The notes beneath the pieces were generated by a model. That model had not been told where the DNA came from and made no database searches. It saw only the letters and a list, made by a program, of their open reading frames with translations. Shown here one piece after another: positions 8,271-16,265 of a stretch of 43,077 nucleotides of DNA. Positions within the stretch are counted from its first letter, which is position 1, and each line of letters starts with the position of its first letter. This DNA is from Fen-1273 sp035516035 (lineage in GTDB: Bacteria > Bacteroidota > Ignavibacteria > UBA10030 > UBA6906): positions 1 to 43,077 of the forward strand of contig DATJAS010000153.1 of NCBI GenBank assembly GCA_035516035.1, given 5' to 3'. A program made the translations under genes and the position numbers.

Positions 8271-9563
8271 TCAGGCCCTCCCTTTTCGCGGATCGGCAAT
8301 CGTACCCTCGATCGCCGAGGCAGCCGCAACCGCCGGCGAGCAGAGGAACACGCGGGCAGAGGGATTCCCCATCCGCCCCTTGAAATTCCTGTTTGTCGTC
8401 GAGAGCGCCGTCTCGTTGTCCCCGAGAGCCCCCTCGTGAACGCCGAGGCACGGTCCGCATCCCGGGTTCATCACCACGGCGCCCGCCGCCATGAAGTCTC
8501 CGATGAGGCCCCTGCGGAGCGCCTCCGCGTAGATCCGGCCGGACGCAGGAAAGACGAGCATGCGCGTTCCGCGTGCGACCTTCCTGCCCCGCACGATCCC
8601 CGCCGCGATCTCCAGGTCTTCCAGCCTGCCGTTCGTGCACGAGCCGATGACCACCTGCTGGACATCGGTGCCCGCCAGTTCGGTTACGGCCTTGACGTTG
8701 TCCACCGTGTGCGGACACGCCACCTGGGGGACGAGCGCGGAGACGTCCACGGCGACCACCTGCGCGTAGCGGGCACCGGGATCCGCCGTCACGGGCTCCG
8801 CCCCCCCGGCGATCCCCGCCTCTTCCCGCAGATAGCGGAGGGTCTCCTCATCCGCCGGGACGATGCCGGATGTCGCCCCCGCCTCAACCGCCATGTTGCA
8901 GAGCGTGAGGCGGCCCGACGTGGACATGCTCCTGATCGTCTCCCCGTGAAATTCCAGCACCTTGAAGTTGGCCCCCTGCGCGGAGAGCGCCCCGATCAGG
9001 TGGAGTATGAGGTCTTTCGGGCCGACAAACGGGGGGAATGCCCCCGCGACGTCGACGCGAATCGTCTCGGGGACCTCCACGTTCAGGGCGCAGCCCAGCG
9101 CCCAGACGCTCGCCATCTCCGTGGCCCCGATCCCGAACGCAAACGCGCCGAGCGCGCCGTGGCTTGTCGTGTGCGAATCCGTCCCCACGACGACAGAGCC
9201 GGGGAGAACGTACCCGTTCTCCGGGAGGACCTGGTGGCAGATCCCGCCGGTGTCCCCCCGGATGTCGTGGAAGCGCGTGATGCCGTGCAGGGAAACAAAC
9301 TCCCTGACCTTTTTCTGGTTGGTCGCGGTTTTCGAAGACTCGGCAGGGACGCGGTGGTCGAAGATGATGGCCACCCGCGAGGGATCCCACACGCGCGGCG
9401 CGTACCCCGTCCCCGCGTAGATTTCCAGGAACTGGTTGATTACCAGCGCCGCGTTCTCGTGCGACATCGCAAGGTCGACCGCGGGCTCGACCACGTCCCC
9501 CGCCTTCACGGACGGCTTCCCTGACGCGCGCGCGAGGATCTTCTCAACGACAGTCATGCCCAT
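8271..9563 (-). CDS. leuC: LeuC-like large subunit of a 3-isopropylmalate dehydratase-family enzyme
   Basis: 430 residues, the short (archaeal-type LeuC2/HacA) form. The three [4Fe-4S] cysteines are visible in GSCTNGR (about C309) and NPGCGPC (about C369 and C372); VVGTDSHTTSHGALGAFAFGIG is the classical aconitase-family block. Start ATG 9563 (MGMTVVEKIL) has AAGGAGAG seven bases upstream. The frame stays open 25 codons further, but those codons are translated dispersed repeat and should be excluded. Together with leuD it converts 2-alkylmalate to 3-alkylmalate (isopropylmalate, citramalate) or citrate/homocitrate-like substrates. It sits next to lyase and CoA-transferase genes in the proposed alkylmalate arm. 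Confidence 0.9.
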   Translation of the reverse strand: MGMTVVEKILARASGKPSVKAGDVVEPAVDLAMSHENAALVINQFLEIYAGTGYAPRVWDPSRVAIIFDHRVPAESSKTATNQKKVREFVSLHGITRFHDIRGDTGGICHQVLPENGYVLPGSVVVGTDSHTTSHGALGAFAFGIGATEMASVWALGCALNVEVPETIRVDVAGAFPPFVGPKDLILHLIGALSAQGANFKVLEFHGETIRSMSTSGRLTLCNMAVEAGATSGIVPADEETLRYLREEAGIAGGAEPVTADPGARYAQVVAVDVSALVPQVACPHTVDNVKAVTELAGTDVQQVVIGSCTNGRLEDLEIAAGIVRGRKVARGTRMLVFPASGRIYAEALRRGLIGDFMAAGAVVMNPGCGPCLGVHEGALGDNETALSTTNRNFKGRMGNPSARVFLCSPAVAAASAIEGTIADPRKGRA

Positions 9564-9579
9564 GAATCTCTCCTTCCAG

Positions 9580-9641
9580 ATTGCTTCGCTTCGCAATGAC
9601 ACTTCCGCTGGCAATGACATTTTCACTCGCAATGACAATTT
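9580..9641. repeat. Three 18-bp tandem copies of the dispersed repeat core
   Basis: On the minus strand GTCATTGC(G/C)AG... recurs three times with an 18-base period (cores at 9593-9600, 9611-9618 and 9629-9636), ending in GAAGCGAAGCAATCTGG just before the leuC ribosome-binding site. It occupies the only sizeable gap (96 bases) between caiB and leuC inside the operon, so it will be transcribed. Confidence 0.75.
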
Positions 9642-9659
9642 CGTGATACGATGACCCCA

Positions 9660-10862
9660 TCACACCACACCCTCTTTTCTCAACTGTGCGATATCCTCCG
9701 CCGTGTAGCCCAGCGAGGCGAGCACGGCGCCCGTGTGTTCCCCGAGGACCGGCGGGGGCGAGGTGACCCGCCCCGGCGTCCTGGCGAACTGCGCGGTCAG
9801 GTTGAACAGCTCCACGTCGCCAATTCCCGGCACGCTCACCGTCGAGAAGAGATCGCGGTGGACGACCTGCGGCTGCCTGAGCGCCTCGCCCAGCGGCAGT
9901 ATCGCGCCTGCCGGAACATCGTGCGCGTTCAGCGCTTCCACCCAGCAGGCCGTGTCGCGTTCCATGAGCTTTGCTTCGAGCAGGGGCGTGAGCGCCTGCC
10001 GGTTCCTCTTCCGGGCGTCCCGCTCGCGGAAGCGCGCGTCCTCTTTCAATTCAGGAACTCCCAGCACATCCGCGACGGATTCCCACTGCTCCTGCTTGTT
10101 CGCGGCAATGTTGATATGCCCGTCCCCCGTCCGGAAGACGCCGGAGGGGGCGGCCGTGAAATTGTCGTTCCCCATCAGCACGGGCTCCTGTTTCCCGATC
10201 AAGAGGTTCGCCACGACCCAGCCCATCAGGGGCATGACGGAATCGAGGAGCGCCACGTCGATGAACTGTCCCTCGCCCGTCCTCTCCCTGTGGAAGAGCG
10301 CGGCCATGACGGCAAACGCGGCGTTCAGGCCCCCGACCGTATCGCAGACGGGGAAGCCCGCGCGGAGGGGGTTGAGGCGCTCGTCGCCGTTGATCGCCAT
10401 CTCGCCGCTCAGGCCCTGCACGATCTGGTCGTAGGCGGGCTTGAGCGCGTCCGGCCCCGTCTGGCCGAAACCGGAGATGGCGCAGTAGATCAGCCGGGGG
10501 TTCGCAGCGGCGAGCGACTCGTAGCCGAGAGAGAGCCGCTTCATGACGTCGGGACGGAAGTTCTCCACGACCACGTCGGCGCGCGCCGCCAGCTTCCGGA
10601 ATATCTCCTTCCCCCCCGGGGCTTTCAGGTTGAGCGTGAGCGAACGCTTGTTCCCGTTCTGCGCGAGGAAGCTCGTCCCCATGAGCTTCCTGTTGTACTC
10701 CGGCACACACCCCAGCTTCCGTGCGAGGTCGCCGTCCGCCGGGTTCTCGATCTTGAGCACGTCGGCCCCCAGAAGCGCCAGGTGCATCGTGCAGAACGGC
10801 CCCGAGAGGACGTTCGTCAGGTCGAGTACGCGTATGCCGTCGAGAAGCCGGGCAGGTTCCAT
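9660..10862 (-). CDS. CaiB/BaiF family (class III) CoA-transferase
   Basis: 400 residues, the usual length. Family blocks: LDGIRVLDLTNVLSGPFCT, GADVLKIENP, GNKRSLTLNLK, VVVENFRPDVMKRLGL-like, and the catalytic aspartate at about D174 in PVCDTVGGLNAAFAVMAAL. These enzymes move CoA between carboxylates through an aspartyl-CoA anhydride. Start ATG 10862 is preceded by GAGGTGAT. It is next to an HMG-CoA-lyase-family gene. The same pair in Chloroflexus forms (R)-citramalyl-CoA from succinyl-CoA and citramalate and then splits it (known from that organism). By analogy I propose a 2-alkylmalate (citramalate or similar) CoA-transferase. The donor and acceptor are not provable from sequence. Confidence 0.88.
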   Translation of the reverse strand: MEPARLLDGIRVLDLTNVLSGPFCTMHLALLGADVLKIENPADGDLARKLGCVPEYNRKLMGTSFLAQNGNKRSLTLNLKAPGGKEIFRKLAARADVVVENFRPDVMKRLSLGYESLAAANPRLIYCAISGFGQTGPDALKPAYDQIVQGLSGEMAINGDERLNPLRAGFPVCDTVGGLNAAFAVMAALFHRERTGEGQFIDVALLDSVMPLMGWVVANLLIGKQEPVLMGNDNFTAAPSGVFRTGDGHINIAANKQEQWESVADVLGVPELKEDARFRERDARKRNRQALTPLLEAKLMERDTACWVEALNAHDVPAGAILPLGEALRQPQVVHRDLFSTVSVPGIGDVELFNLTAQFARTPGRVTSPPPVLGEHTGAVLASLGYTAEDIAQLRKEGVV

Positions 10863-10914
10863 GGGGAATCACCTCAGGAGAATCGATGTGTGCGCCGCAG
10901 TGCGGAGGCAGGGC

Positions 10915-11829
10915 TCAATCTTCATACGCTGCGATCGTCCCTGTCCTGTAAACCGTTCCCGGCATCTCCCTGCCGAAGAACTTCGCGATATCCGCCGCCA
11001 GTGCAACCAGCCCGGCGAGATCGATTTCGCGGCACATCCCCATGGCGCGGAACATATGGACGAGGTCCTCGGTGCAGACATTCCCCCCCGCGATCTTCGT
11101 GAACGGGCACCCGCCGAGCCCCGCCACGGAGGACTCGAACGAGGTCACACCAGCGCGGAGTGCGGCCCAGGCGTTGGCCAACCCCATCCCGTACGTGTTG
11201 TGGAAATGGCAGGCGAGCTCGAGCGTTCCGTCGAGCGAGCGGACCGCGCCGAAGAGGGCTTCCACGTGCGCCGGCGTCGCGTGGCCGGCGGTATCGGCGA
11301 GGCTGATGTTCGTCATCCCCGCCTCGAGGTAGCGCGCGACGATCCCCAGGACGCGCTCCGGAGGGACTCTCCCCTCGTAGCCGCACCCGAATGCGGACTG
11401 GACGGAAAGCTGCACGACTCTCCCCTCGGCGGCGGCGCGCCGGGCAATGGCGATGATCCTCTCCGTAGCCTCCCCCGTTCCCATGCCGGTGTTCTTCACG
11501 CTGTGCGTTTCGCTTGCCGAGACGCCGGCGCAGATGAGATCCACGCCCGAGGCAAGCGCCCGCTCGAGCCCCTTTTCGTTGAGCACGAGCGCCGAGAGCG
11601 TGAGCCCGGGGGGCCGCGCCCCCGCCGCGCCGAGGCCGGCGAAGAGACTGTCGGTATCGGCCATCTGCGGCACCTTGACCGGGTGGACGAATGATCCCAC
11701 CTGGATCGTGCCGACCCCCGAGGCCATCAGGCGCCTGAGCCACGCGAGCTTCGTCTCCGTCGGCACGATCTCGCGCTCCATCTGGAGGCCGTCCCTGAGT
11801 CCGACTTCGTGTATGCGGATGACGCTCAC
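10915..11829 (-). CDS. HMG-CoA-lyase family lyase, candidate citramalyl-CoA lyase
   Basis: 304 residues, GTG start overlapping the stop of the preceding dehydrogenase gene (GTGA). All active-site residues of HMG-CoA lyase can be placed: R12 and D13 in EVGLRDGLQ, H208 and H210 in ACHFHNTYG, the catalytic cysteine C241 in GLGGCPF and N250 in AGGN. The His-Cys and Cys-Asn distances (33 and 9) equal those of the human enzyme. It therefore cleaves (or forms) a tertiary hydroxyacyl-CoA to acetyl-CoA plus an oxoacid. The cysteine loop reads CPFTKIAGGN rather than the usual CPYAxGASGN, and there is no leucine-degradation gene set around. Citramalyl-CoA or another 2-alkylmalyl-CoA is a better guess than HMG-CoA. 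Confidence 0.85.
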   Translation of the reverse strand: MSVIRIHEVGLRDGLQMEREIVPTETKLAWLRRLMASGVGTIQVGSFVHPVKVPQMADTDSLFAGLGAAGARPPGLTLSALVLNEKGLERALASGVDLICAGVSASETHSVKNTGMGTGEATERIIAIARRAAAEGRVVQLSVQSAFGCGYEGRVPPERVLGIVARYLEAGMTNISLADTAGHATPAHVEALFGAVRSLDGTLELACHFHNTYGMGLANAWAALRAGVTSFESSVAGLGGCPFTKIAGGNVCTEDLVHMFRAMGMCREIDLAGLVALAADIAKFFGREMPGTVYRTGTIAAYED

Positions 11830-12956
11830 CGGGGGGTTCCTATTTTACTTGCGATGGCGCGGGCCATGTCGAGCGTCCCCGCGCTCCCCCCCATGTCATA
11901 TGTCCTGCACTTCCCTTCGCTGATCACCGAGGCTGTTGCCTCCTCGACGGCCCGCGCGCGCGCGGCCTCGCCGAGCCACTCGAGCATCATCTTGGCCGCG
12001 AGAATCGTCGCGATCGGGTTGACCTTATACTGTCCCGCGTACTTGGGAGCGGACCCGTGCGATGGCTCGAAGACCGCCAGCGTTTTGCCGATATTCCCGG
12101 AGCACCCGAACCCGAGCCCCCCGACCATCTGGGCGGCAAGGTCGGAAATGATGTCCCCGTAGAGATTCGGGGCCACCAGGACGTCGTAGTTGAAGGGGTT
12201 CTTCAGGAGCCACATGCAGATCGCGTCCACGTTCGCGTCGTCTGTGGCGATCTCCGGGAATTCCTTCGCGACCCCCTTCGCCGTCTCGAAAAAGAGGCCG
12301 TCGCTCGCCCGCACCACGTTTGCCTTGTGAACGATCGTGACCTTCCTGCGGCCGTGCGCGCGTGCGAACTCGAACGCGGCGCGGGCGATCCGCTCTGATC
12401 CCTTCCGCGTGTTCACCTTGCACGAGACGGCGTAGTCCGTACCCGCCAGCGTGCTGAAGGGGGCGAACGGCGGGGAGCATTTTGCCAGCACTCCGGCAAC
12501 CTCGCCCGGCACGGGGCTGAACTCCACTCCCGCGTAGAGATCCTCGGTGTTCTCCCGGAAGACGACGAGGTCGATCCCCTCCTTCAGGTTCAGCGGGTTT
12601 CCCGGGTACGCCTTGCAGGGGCGGAGGCAGGTATAGAGGTCGAACATCTGCCGCATCCGCACGATGGGGGAGCGGTACACCAGGCCCTTCCCCTTCAGTC
12701 CCTCTGCGAGCTCCGCCTCCGCCGCCCTGACCGGCTTGGAGGTGATTGCGCCGAACATCGCGGCGTCGGCGTGACGCAGGAGCTCGACGGTCCGTGCCGG
12801 GAACGCGTCTCCCTCGCTCCGCCAGAATTCCCATCCGATGTCGCCGTTCAGGTACTCGGCGGCGACGCCGGTTGCGTCCAGGACGATCCGCGCGGCTTCC
12901 ATGACCTCTTTGCCGATCCCGTCCCCCGGCAGCCAGGCGATTCTGTACGTGCTCAT
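11826..12956 (-). CDS. Isocitrate/isopropylmalate-family dehydrogenase
   Basis: 376 residues. ATG 12956 follows GGAGG by ten bases. Family motifs: LPGDGIGKEVMEAA, the substrate segment RSPIVRMRQMFDLYTCLRPCKAY, RENTEDLYAGVEF, the metal-binding NLYGDIISDLAAQMVGGLG and the nucleotide segment EPSHGSAPKYAG. These enzymes oxidise and decarboxylate 3-substituted malates (isocitrate, isopropylmalate, methylmalate, homoisocitrate) or carboxylate 2-oxoacids in reverse. NTEDLYAG in place of the NTEG of classical members prevents a confident choice between these substrates. The HGSAPKYAG segment resembles NAD- rather than NADP-specific members. Its place between lyase and 2-oxoacid oxidoreductase genes suits the step between a 3-alkylmalate and a 2-oxoacid. 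Confidence 0.88.
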   Translation of the reverse strand: MSTYRIAWLPGDGIGKEVMEAARIVLDATGVAAEYLNGDIGWEFWRSEGDAFPARTVELLRHADAAMFGAITSKPVRAAEAELAEGLKGKGLVYRSPIVRMRQMFDLYTCLRPCKAYPGNPLNLKEGIDLVVFRENTEDLYAGVEFSPVPGEVAGVLAKCSPPFAPFSTLAGTDYAVSCKVNTRKGSERIARAAFEFARAHGRRKVTIVHKANVVRASDGLFFETAKGVAKEFPEIATDDANVDAICMWLLKNPFNYDVLVAPNLYGDIISDLAAQMVGGLGFGCSGNIGKTLAVFEPSHGSAPKYAGQYKVNPIATILAAKMMLEWLGEAARARAVEEATASVISEGKCRTYDMGGSAGTLDMARAIASKIGTPR

Positions 12957-12972
12957 GCGCTCGTTCCTCCGT

Positions 12973-13224
12973 TCAATCGGCGATGCCGGTTTCCAGATCG
13001 CGCTGCAGGACGAGCTCCTCCAGCTCCCTGCGCAGCGCATCGGCGTGCTCCTGCTCCATGGCCGCGAGCGACAGGAGGACGCCGCGTGTGTGCGTGCTTC
13101 CGGCCAGGCCGGCGGCCTGGCGGTAGTAGTCGCGAGCATCCTCCTCGTCGGCGATCGCCAGTTCGAGGATGTCCTGGATGGACATGGCCTTCCAGTCGGG
13201 CGTGTCGGGTCGTGTGTGGGGCAT
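12973..13224 (-). CDS. Small two-helix ferritin-like (rubrerythrin-type) protein
   Basis: 83 residues from ATG 13224, one base after the stop of the neighbouring small gene; a TTG at 13233 would add three residues. The core is a helical pair with carboxylate and histidine ligands: ILELAIADEEDARDYYRQAA, then MEQEHADALRREL about 30 residues later (E...ExxH). That is half of a rubrerythrin/ferritin four-helix site, so the protein must dimerise to complete a di-iron centre, as encapsulated ferritins do (known for that family). No encapsulin or cargo-targeting tail was found nearby. Iron storage or oxygen/peroxide protection for the iron-sulphur oxidoreductase genes around it is an inference. Confidence 0.75.
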   Translation of the reverse strand: MPHTRPDTPDWKAMSIQDILELAIADEEDARDYYRQAAGLAGSTHTRGVLLSLAAMEQEHADALRRELEELVLQRDLETGIAD

Positions 13225-13225
13225 A

Positions 13226-13489
13226 TCAGGCAAAGCTGTCGTTGATCCTGTCGATGGCGTTGAACTTCACGGCAAGAATTTCTTTCAGTTCCCGGAGCCG
13301 CGCGAGCGCCCGTTCCCTGTCGCGCACCATCTCGTCGAGAATCAGGCGCACGTCGGGATAATCGCACTGGGCGGCGTATTTCCGGTACTCCCTGACCGCC
13401 TCCTGCTCGCGGTGCTCGGCCACTTCGAGCGCGCTGCAGAGGCCCTTGCAGGAACGGACGCAGCTGGCGTTCATATTGACCTCGCTCAT
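13226..13489 (-). CDS. Second small ferritin-like helical protein
   Basis: 87 residues from ATG 13489, overlapping the stop of the gamma-subunit gene (ATGA). It has the same helical-pair layout as its neighbour: ALEVAEHREQEAVREYRKYA, then ILDEMVRDRERALARLREL. The second helix lacks the ExxH histidine, so it may bind metal poorly or serve as the partner half of the next protein. Three cysteines near the N-terminus (ASCVRSCKGLC) are unusual and could bind metal or link subunits. The frame is open 15 codons upstream, but that part is dispersed repeat. Function unknown; the operon position implies a link to 2-oxoacid oxidoreductase or iron handling. Confidence 0.65.
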   Translation of the reverse strand: MSEVNMNASCVRSCKGLCSALEVAEHREQEAVREYRKYAAQCDYPDVRLILDEMVRDRERALARLRELKEILAVKFNAIDRINDSFA

Positions 13490-14085
13490 GAGATTGCCCC
13501 GCCTGCGGCGGGGCGCAAAGATCGCGCTTCGCAATGACAGGTACTGGAGGCGAGCTCCATCCCCCGGCGGAGGGCCTGCTCATTGAGGGGGAGCGTGTGA
13601 TGGTAGCGTTCGGGAAGGACTTTCCTGAGCGCTTCCATGACGCCCCCCACTTCCACGACATGCGTCCGCTCCAGGAACGCACCAAGCACGATCATGTTCA
13701 GCGTCCGGGCGTTCTTGAGCTTTGCCGCCTCCACGGCCGCAGGGAGCGGCAGCACCGTGCAATCGGTCCGCGTCGGCGGCGTGATGATGTTTGTGGACTC
13801 GTAGATCAGCAGCCCGCCGGGCCGCACTGCGCATTCGAACTTGTCCAGCGACGGCTGGTTCAGCGCGATCACGGTGTCGAACGTCGTGATGATCGGCGAG
13901 CTGACCCTGGCGTCTGCGACGATGACGATGCAGTTGGCCGTCCCGCCGCGCATCTCCGGGCCGTAGGAAGGCATCCAGGTAATCTCCTTCCCCTCGACCA
14001 TGCCGGCGTAGGCCAGCGTCATCCCCATCGAGAGCACGCCCTGACCGCCGAAGCCCGCGACCAGCAATTCATGTTTCATGGCCAT
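13486..14085 (-). CDS. korC: 2-oxoacid:ferredoxin oxidoreductase, gamma subunit
   Basis: 199 residues. The N-terminus HELLVAGFGGQGVLSMG and the segment SYGPEMRGGTANCIVIV are the typical gamma-domain (CoA-facing) motifs. It follows the beta gene by six bases. The natural family C-terminus appears to end near LNEQALRRGMELA; the last residues (CHCEARSLRPAAGGAIS) are encoded by a copy of the dispersed repeat that also supplies the stop codon and overlaps the next ATG. With delta, alpha and beta subunits it forms the ferredoxin-dependent enzyme that makes or uses acyl-CoA, CO2 and a 2-oxoacid. The symbol is by position; valerate-, butyrate- or glutarate-type specificity is unresolved. Confidence 0.88.
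   Translation of the reverse strand: MAMKHELLVAGFGGQGVLSMGMTLAYAGMVEGKEITWMPSYGPEMRGGTANCIVIVADARVSSPIITTFDTVIALNQPSLDKFECAVRPGGLLIYESTNIITPPTRTDCTVLPLPAAVEAAKLKNARTLNMIVLGAFLERTHVVEVGGVMEALRKVLPERYHHTLPLNEQALRRGMELASSTCHCEARSLRPAAGGAIS
13491..13543. repeat. Dispersed palindromic repeat inside the end of korC
   Basis: On the minus strand: CCTGTCATTGCGAAGCGCG, TCTTTGCG, a perfect 8-bp stem with 3-base loop (13496-13514), then GGCAATCT. It shares nearly all its length with the copy at 42243-42311. It is read through in frame at the end of korC. Confidence 0.85.
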
Positions 14086-14091
14086 GTCCTT

Positions 14092-14865
14092 TTATTTGGG
14101 CGCCTTGAGTTCGCCGGGAGGATACATCGGGAACATGTGCTCTTCCATCCAGGCGTTGGCCTCCAGCGGCGTCATCTTCCAGCCCGAGGGGCAGTTGGAC
14201 ACCACCTCGATGAAGCACGTCCCCCTTTTCTCTTTCTGGAACTGGAACGATTTCAGCACCGCCTTCTTGAGATGCCGCACCGCTCCCGGCGTGTGGACGG
14301 AGTTCCTGCTCACGTAGAAGACTCCCGGAAGCGTCGCCAGGATGTCCGTGATCTTCAGGGGGAACCCCGCCGTTTCCACCGTGCGCCCCTGCGGGGTGGT
14401 GGTCGTGGTCATCCCCAGGAGCGTGGTGGGCGCCATCTGCCCCCCGGTCATGCCGTAGATCGCGTTGTTGATGAAGATGATGAGTATGTTCTCCCCCCTG
14501 TTGGCGGTGTGTATGGTTTCCGCCGTCCCGATTGCGGCAAGGTCGCCGTCTCCCTGGTAGGAGAAGACGTACCGGTCCGGGAGTACGCGCTTGATCGCGG
14601 TGGCAACCGCGGAGGCCCGGCCATGCGCGGCCTCCTGCATGTCGATGTTGAGGTAGTTATACGCGAACACGGAGCAGCCGACCGGGGCCACCCCGACCGT
14701 CGTCTCCTGGATGCCGAGCTCGGCGACCGCCTCCATGAGCACCCTGTGCACGACGCCGTGCCCGCACCCCGGGCAGTAGTGGAGGCGCGTGTCGGTGAGC
14801 GTGCCGGGACGCTCGTAGACGCATTCGAGCCCGGTGAGGTCCTGCACCGCAGCCTGTCGTTCCAT
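14092..14865 (-). CDS. korB: 2-oxoacid:ferredoxin oxidoreductase, beta (thiamine) subunit
   Basis: 257 residues. HYCPGCGHGVVHRVL near residue 30 and the thiamine-diphosphate/Mg motif GDGDLAAIGTAETIHTANRG...NN (residues 105-134) define the catalytic beta subunit of KOR/VOR-type enzymes; IYGMTGGQMAPTT follows as usual. It lacks the extra ferredoxin domain of pyruvate synthases. One base separates it from the alpha gene. The enzyme transfers two electrons to ferredoxin on oxidative decarboxylation, or uses reduced ferredoxin to carboxylate an acyl-CoA. Confidence 0.92.
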   Translation of the reverse strand: MERQAAVQDLTGLECVYERPGTLTDTRLHYCPGCGHGVVHRVLMEAVAELGIQETTVGVAPVGCSVFAYNYLNIDMQEAAHGRASAVATAIKRVLPDRYVFSYQGDGDLAAIGTAETIHTANRGENILIIFINNAIYGMTGGQMAPTTLLGMTTTTTPQGRTVETAGFPLKITDILATLPGVFYVSRNSVHTPGAVRHLKKAVLKSFQFQKEKRGTCFIEVVSNCPSGWKMTPLEANAWMEEHMFPMYPPGELKAPK

Positions 14866-14866
14866 G

Positions 14867-15955
14867 TCAGTAGGCCTCCTCGTGCTGTGGCACAGACTCG
14901 CGGGCCATGGCCTCGAGCACCGCGAGCACTTCGTCGGGAGAGGGGATGATCCCCCCCATGCGCCCGTGGAACCGGACCGGCGTTCTTCCTTCCACGGCCA
15001 GGCGGACGTCCTCGACCATCTGTCCCGCGTTCATTTCGACGACCAGCACCCCCTTCACGCGAGCCGCGAGCGAACGGACGGCGTCCGTGGGCCAGGGGAA
15101 GAGCGTGACGGGCCGGAGGAGGCCCGCCCTGATCCCCCGCGCCCGCGCCATCTCCACGGCCCCCTGTGCGATGCGCGCGGCCAGGCCGTAGGCGACCAGG
15201 AGAAACTCCGCGTCGTCGGTGTGGAAGTGCTCGCACCGCGTCTCCCGCGCGGCGATCAGGCGGTACTTTTCCTGCAGGCGGAGGTTGATCTGCTCCATCT
15301 TCTCCGGCTCGATGTGGAGCGAGGTAATGATGTTCCTCTCGCGCGATTTCGGCTTGCCCGTGGTCGCCCAGGGTTTCGGCGGGACGTGCTCCGCGGGGAC
15401 GTACTCCCTGAACGCCACCTTCTCCATCATCTGCCCGAGCGCGCCGTCGGCCAGTATCATGACGGGCATCCTGTACGCATCGGCCAGGTCGAACGCGTCA
15501 AACACGAAATCCGCCATCTCCTGGACGCTCGCGGGCGCGAGCACCAGGAGCCTGTAGTCGCCGTGGCCCCCCCCCTTGACCGCCTGGAAGTAGTCGCCCT
15601 GTGAGGGCTGGATCGTGCCGAGCCCGGGCCCTCCCCGGCTGACGTTGACCACCAGGCAGGGAAGCTCCGCGCCCGCGATGTAGGAGATCCCCTCCTGCAT
15701 CAGGCTGATGCCGGGGCTGGAGGAACTGGTCATGACCCGGGCCCCCGCGCCGGCCGCCCCGTAGACCATGTTGATGGAGGCGACCTCGCTCTCGGCCTGG
15801 AGGACGATCATCCCCCGAGAGCGCCCCTCCCCGGAGAGGTATTCGAGGATCTCGGACTGCGGCGTGATCGGGTAGCCGAAGTACGCGTTGCACCCCGCGC
15901 GGATCGCCGCTTCCGCGAGGGCCTCGTTCCCCTTCATCAGTTTTGCGTCGCTCAC
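14867..15955 (-). CDS. korA: 2-oxoacid:ferredoxin oxidoreductase, alpha subunit
   Basis: 362 residues. A GTG start at 15955 overlaps the stop of the ferredoxin subunit (GTGA), with GGGAG six bases upstream; ATG six codons later is the alternative. KLMKGNEALAEAAIRAGC, FGYPITPQSEI, the pyrophosphate-domain glutamate in LQAESEVASINMVYGAAGAGARVMTSSSSPG, and a C-terminal domain typical of KorA/VorB (VVEMNAGQMVEDVRLAV) are visible. The delta-alpha-beta-gamma gene order matches four-subunit KorDABC/Vor enzymes. Substrate specificity cannot be assigned by eye. Confidence 0.92.
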   Translation of the reverse strand: MSDAKLMKGNEALAEAAIRAGCNAYFGYPITPQSEILEYLSGEGRSRGMIVLQAESEVASINMVYGAAGAGARVMTSSSSPGISLMQEGISYIAGAELPCLVVNVSRGGPGLGTIQPSQGDYFQAVKGGGHGDYRLLVLAPASVQEMADFVFDAFDLADAYRMPVMILADGALGQMMEKVAFREYVPAEHVPPKPWATTGKPKSRERNIITSLHIEPEKMEQINLRLQEKYRLIAARETRCEHFHTDDAEFLLVAYGLAARIAQGAVEMARARGIRAGLLRPVTLFPWPTDAVRSLAARVKGVLVVEMNAGQMVEDVRLAVEGRTPVRFHGRMGGIIPSPDEVLAVLEAMARESVPQHEEAY

Positions 15956-16254
15956 GGGTTCTCCCTTTCGTCGTCGAGTGTGACGGTGACGTTTCCCCTG
16001 ACGTTGCTGATCGTCGCGACCGGCGCCCTCTCCTTCTTCTTGTTCTCGCGGTAGACGGTGATCACCGCGTCGGGGCAGACCAGGGCGCAATTGACGCACC
16101 CCGTGCAGTTGTCCTTCACCAGCACCGCGTAGTGATATCCCTGCGCATTGATCTCCTGCGACAGGGCGAGACTCTCCTGGGGACAGGAGTCGATGCACAG
16201 CTCGCACCCCTTGCAGGTTTCAACAGCGAAGACAACGGTTCCCTTGATCGCCAT
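15952..16254 (-). CDS. korD: 2-oxoacid:ferredoxin oxidoreductase, delta (2[4Fe-4S]) subunit
   Basis: 100 residues. It has two classical cluster motifs, CKGCELCIDSCP (from C14) and CTGCVNCALVCP, plus a charged C-terminal extension of about 30 residues (ENKKKERAP...). Start ATG 16254 has AAGGAG eight bases upstream. It carries electrons between the thiamine site in KorB and free ferredoxin. Confidence 0.92.
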   Translation of the reverse strand: MAIKGTVVFAVETCKGCELCIDSCPQESLALSQEINAQGYHYAVLVKDNCTGCVNCALVCPDAVITVYRENKKKERAPVATISNVRGNVTVTLDDERENP

Positions 16255-16265
16255 GAGGCTTCTCC

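Noticed and set aside
7759..9563. leuCD as part of ordinary leucine synthesis.
   Set aside because: No leuA (isopropylmalate synthase) in the operon, and the neighbours are a lyase and CoA-transferases. Not excluded for the organism as a whole, but the context argues against it here.
10915..11829. HMG-CoA lyase of leucine degradation.
   Set aside because: No isovaleryl-CoA dehydrogenase, methylcrotonyl-CoA carboxylase or enoyl-CoA hydratase nearby, and the active-site loop after the cysteine departs from the classical sequence.
12973..13489. Encapsulin-cargo ferritin system.
   Set aside because: No encapsulin shell gene or cargo-loading tail in the window; only the helical-pair resemblance remains.
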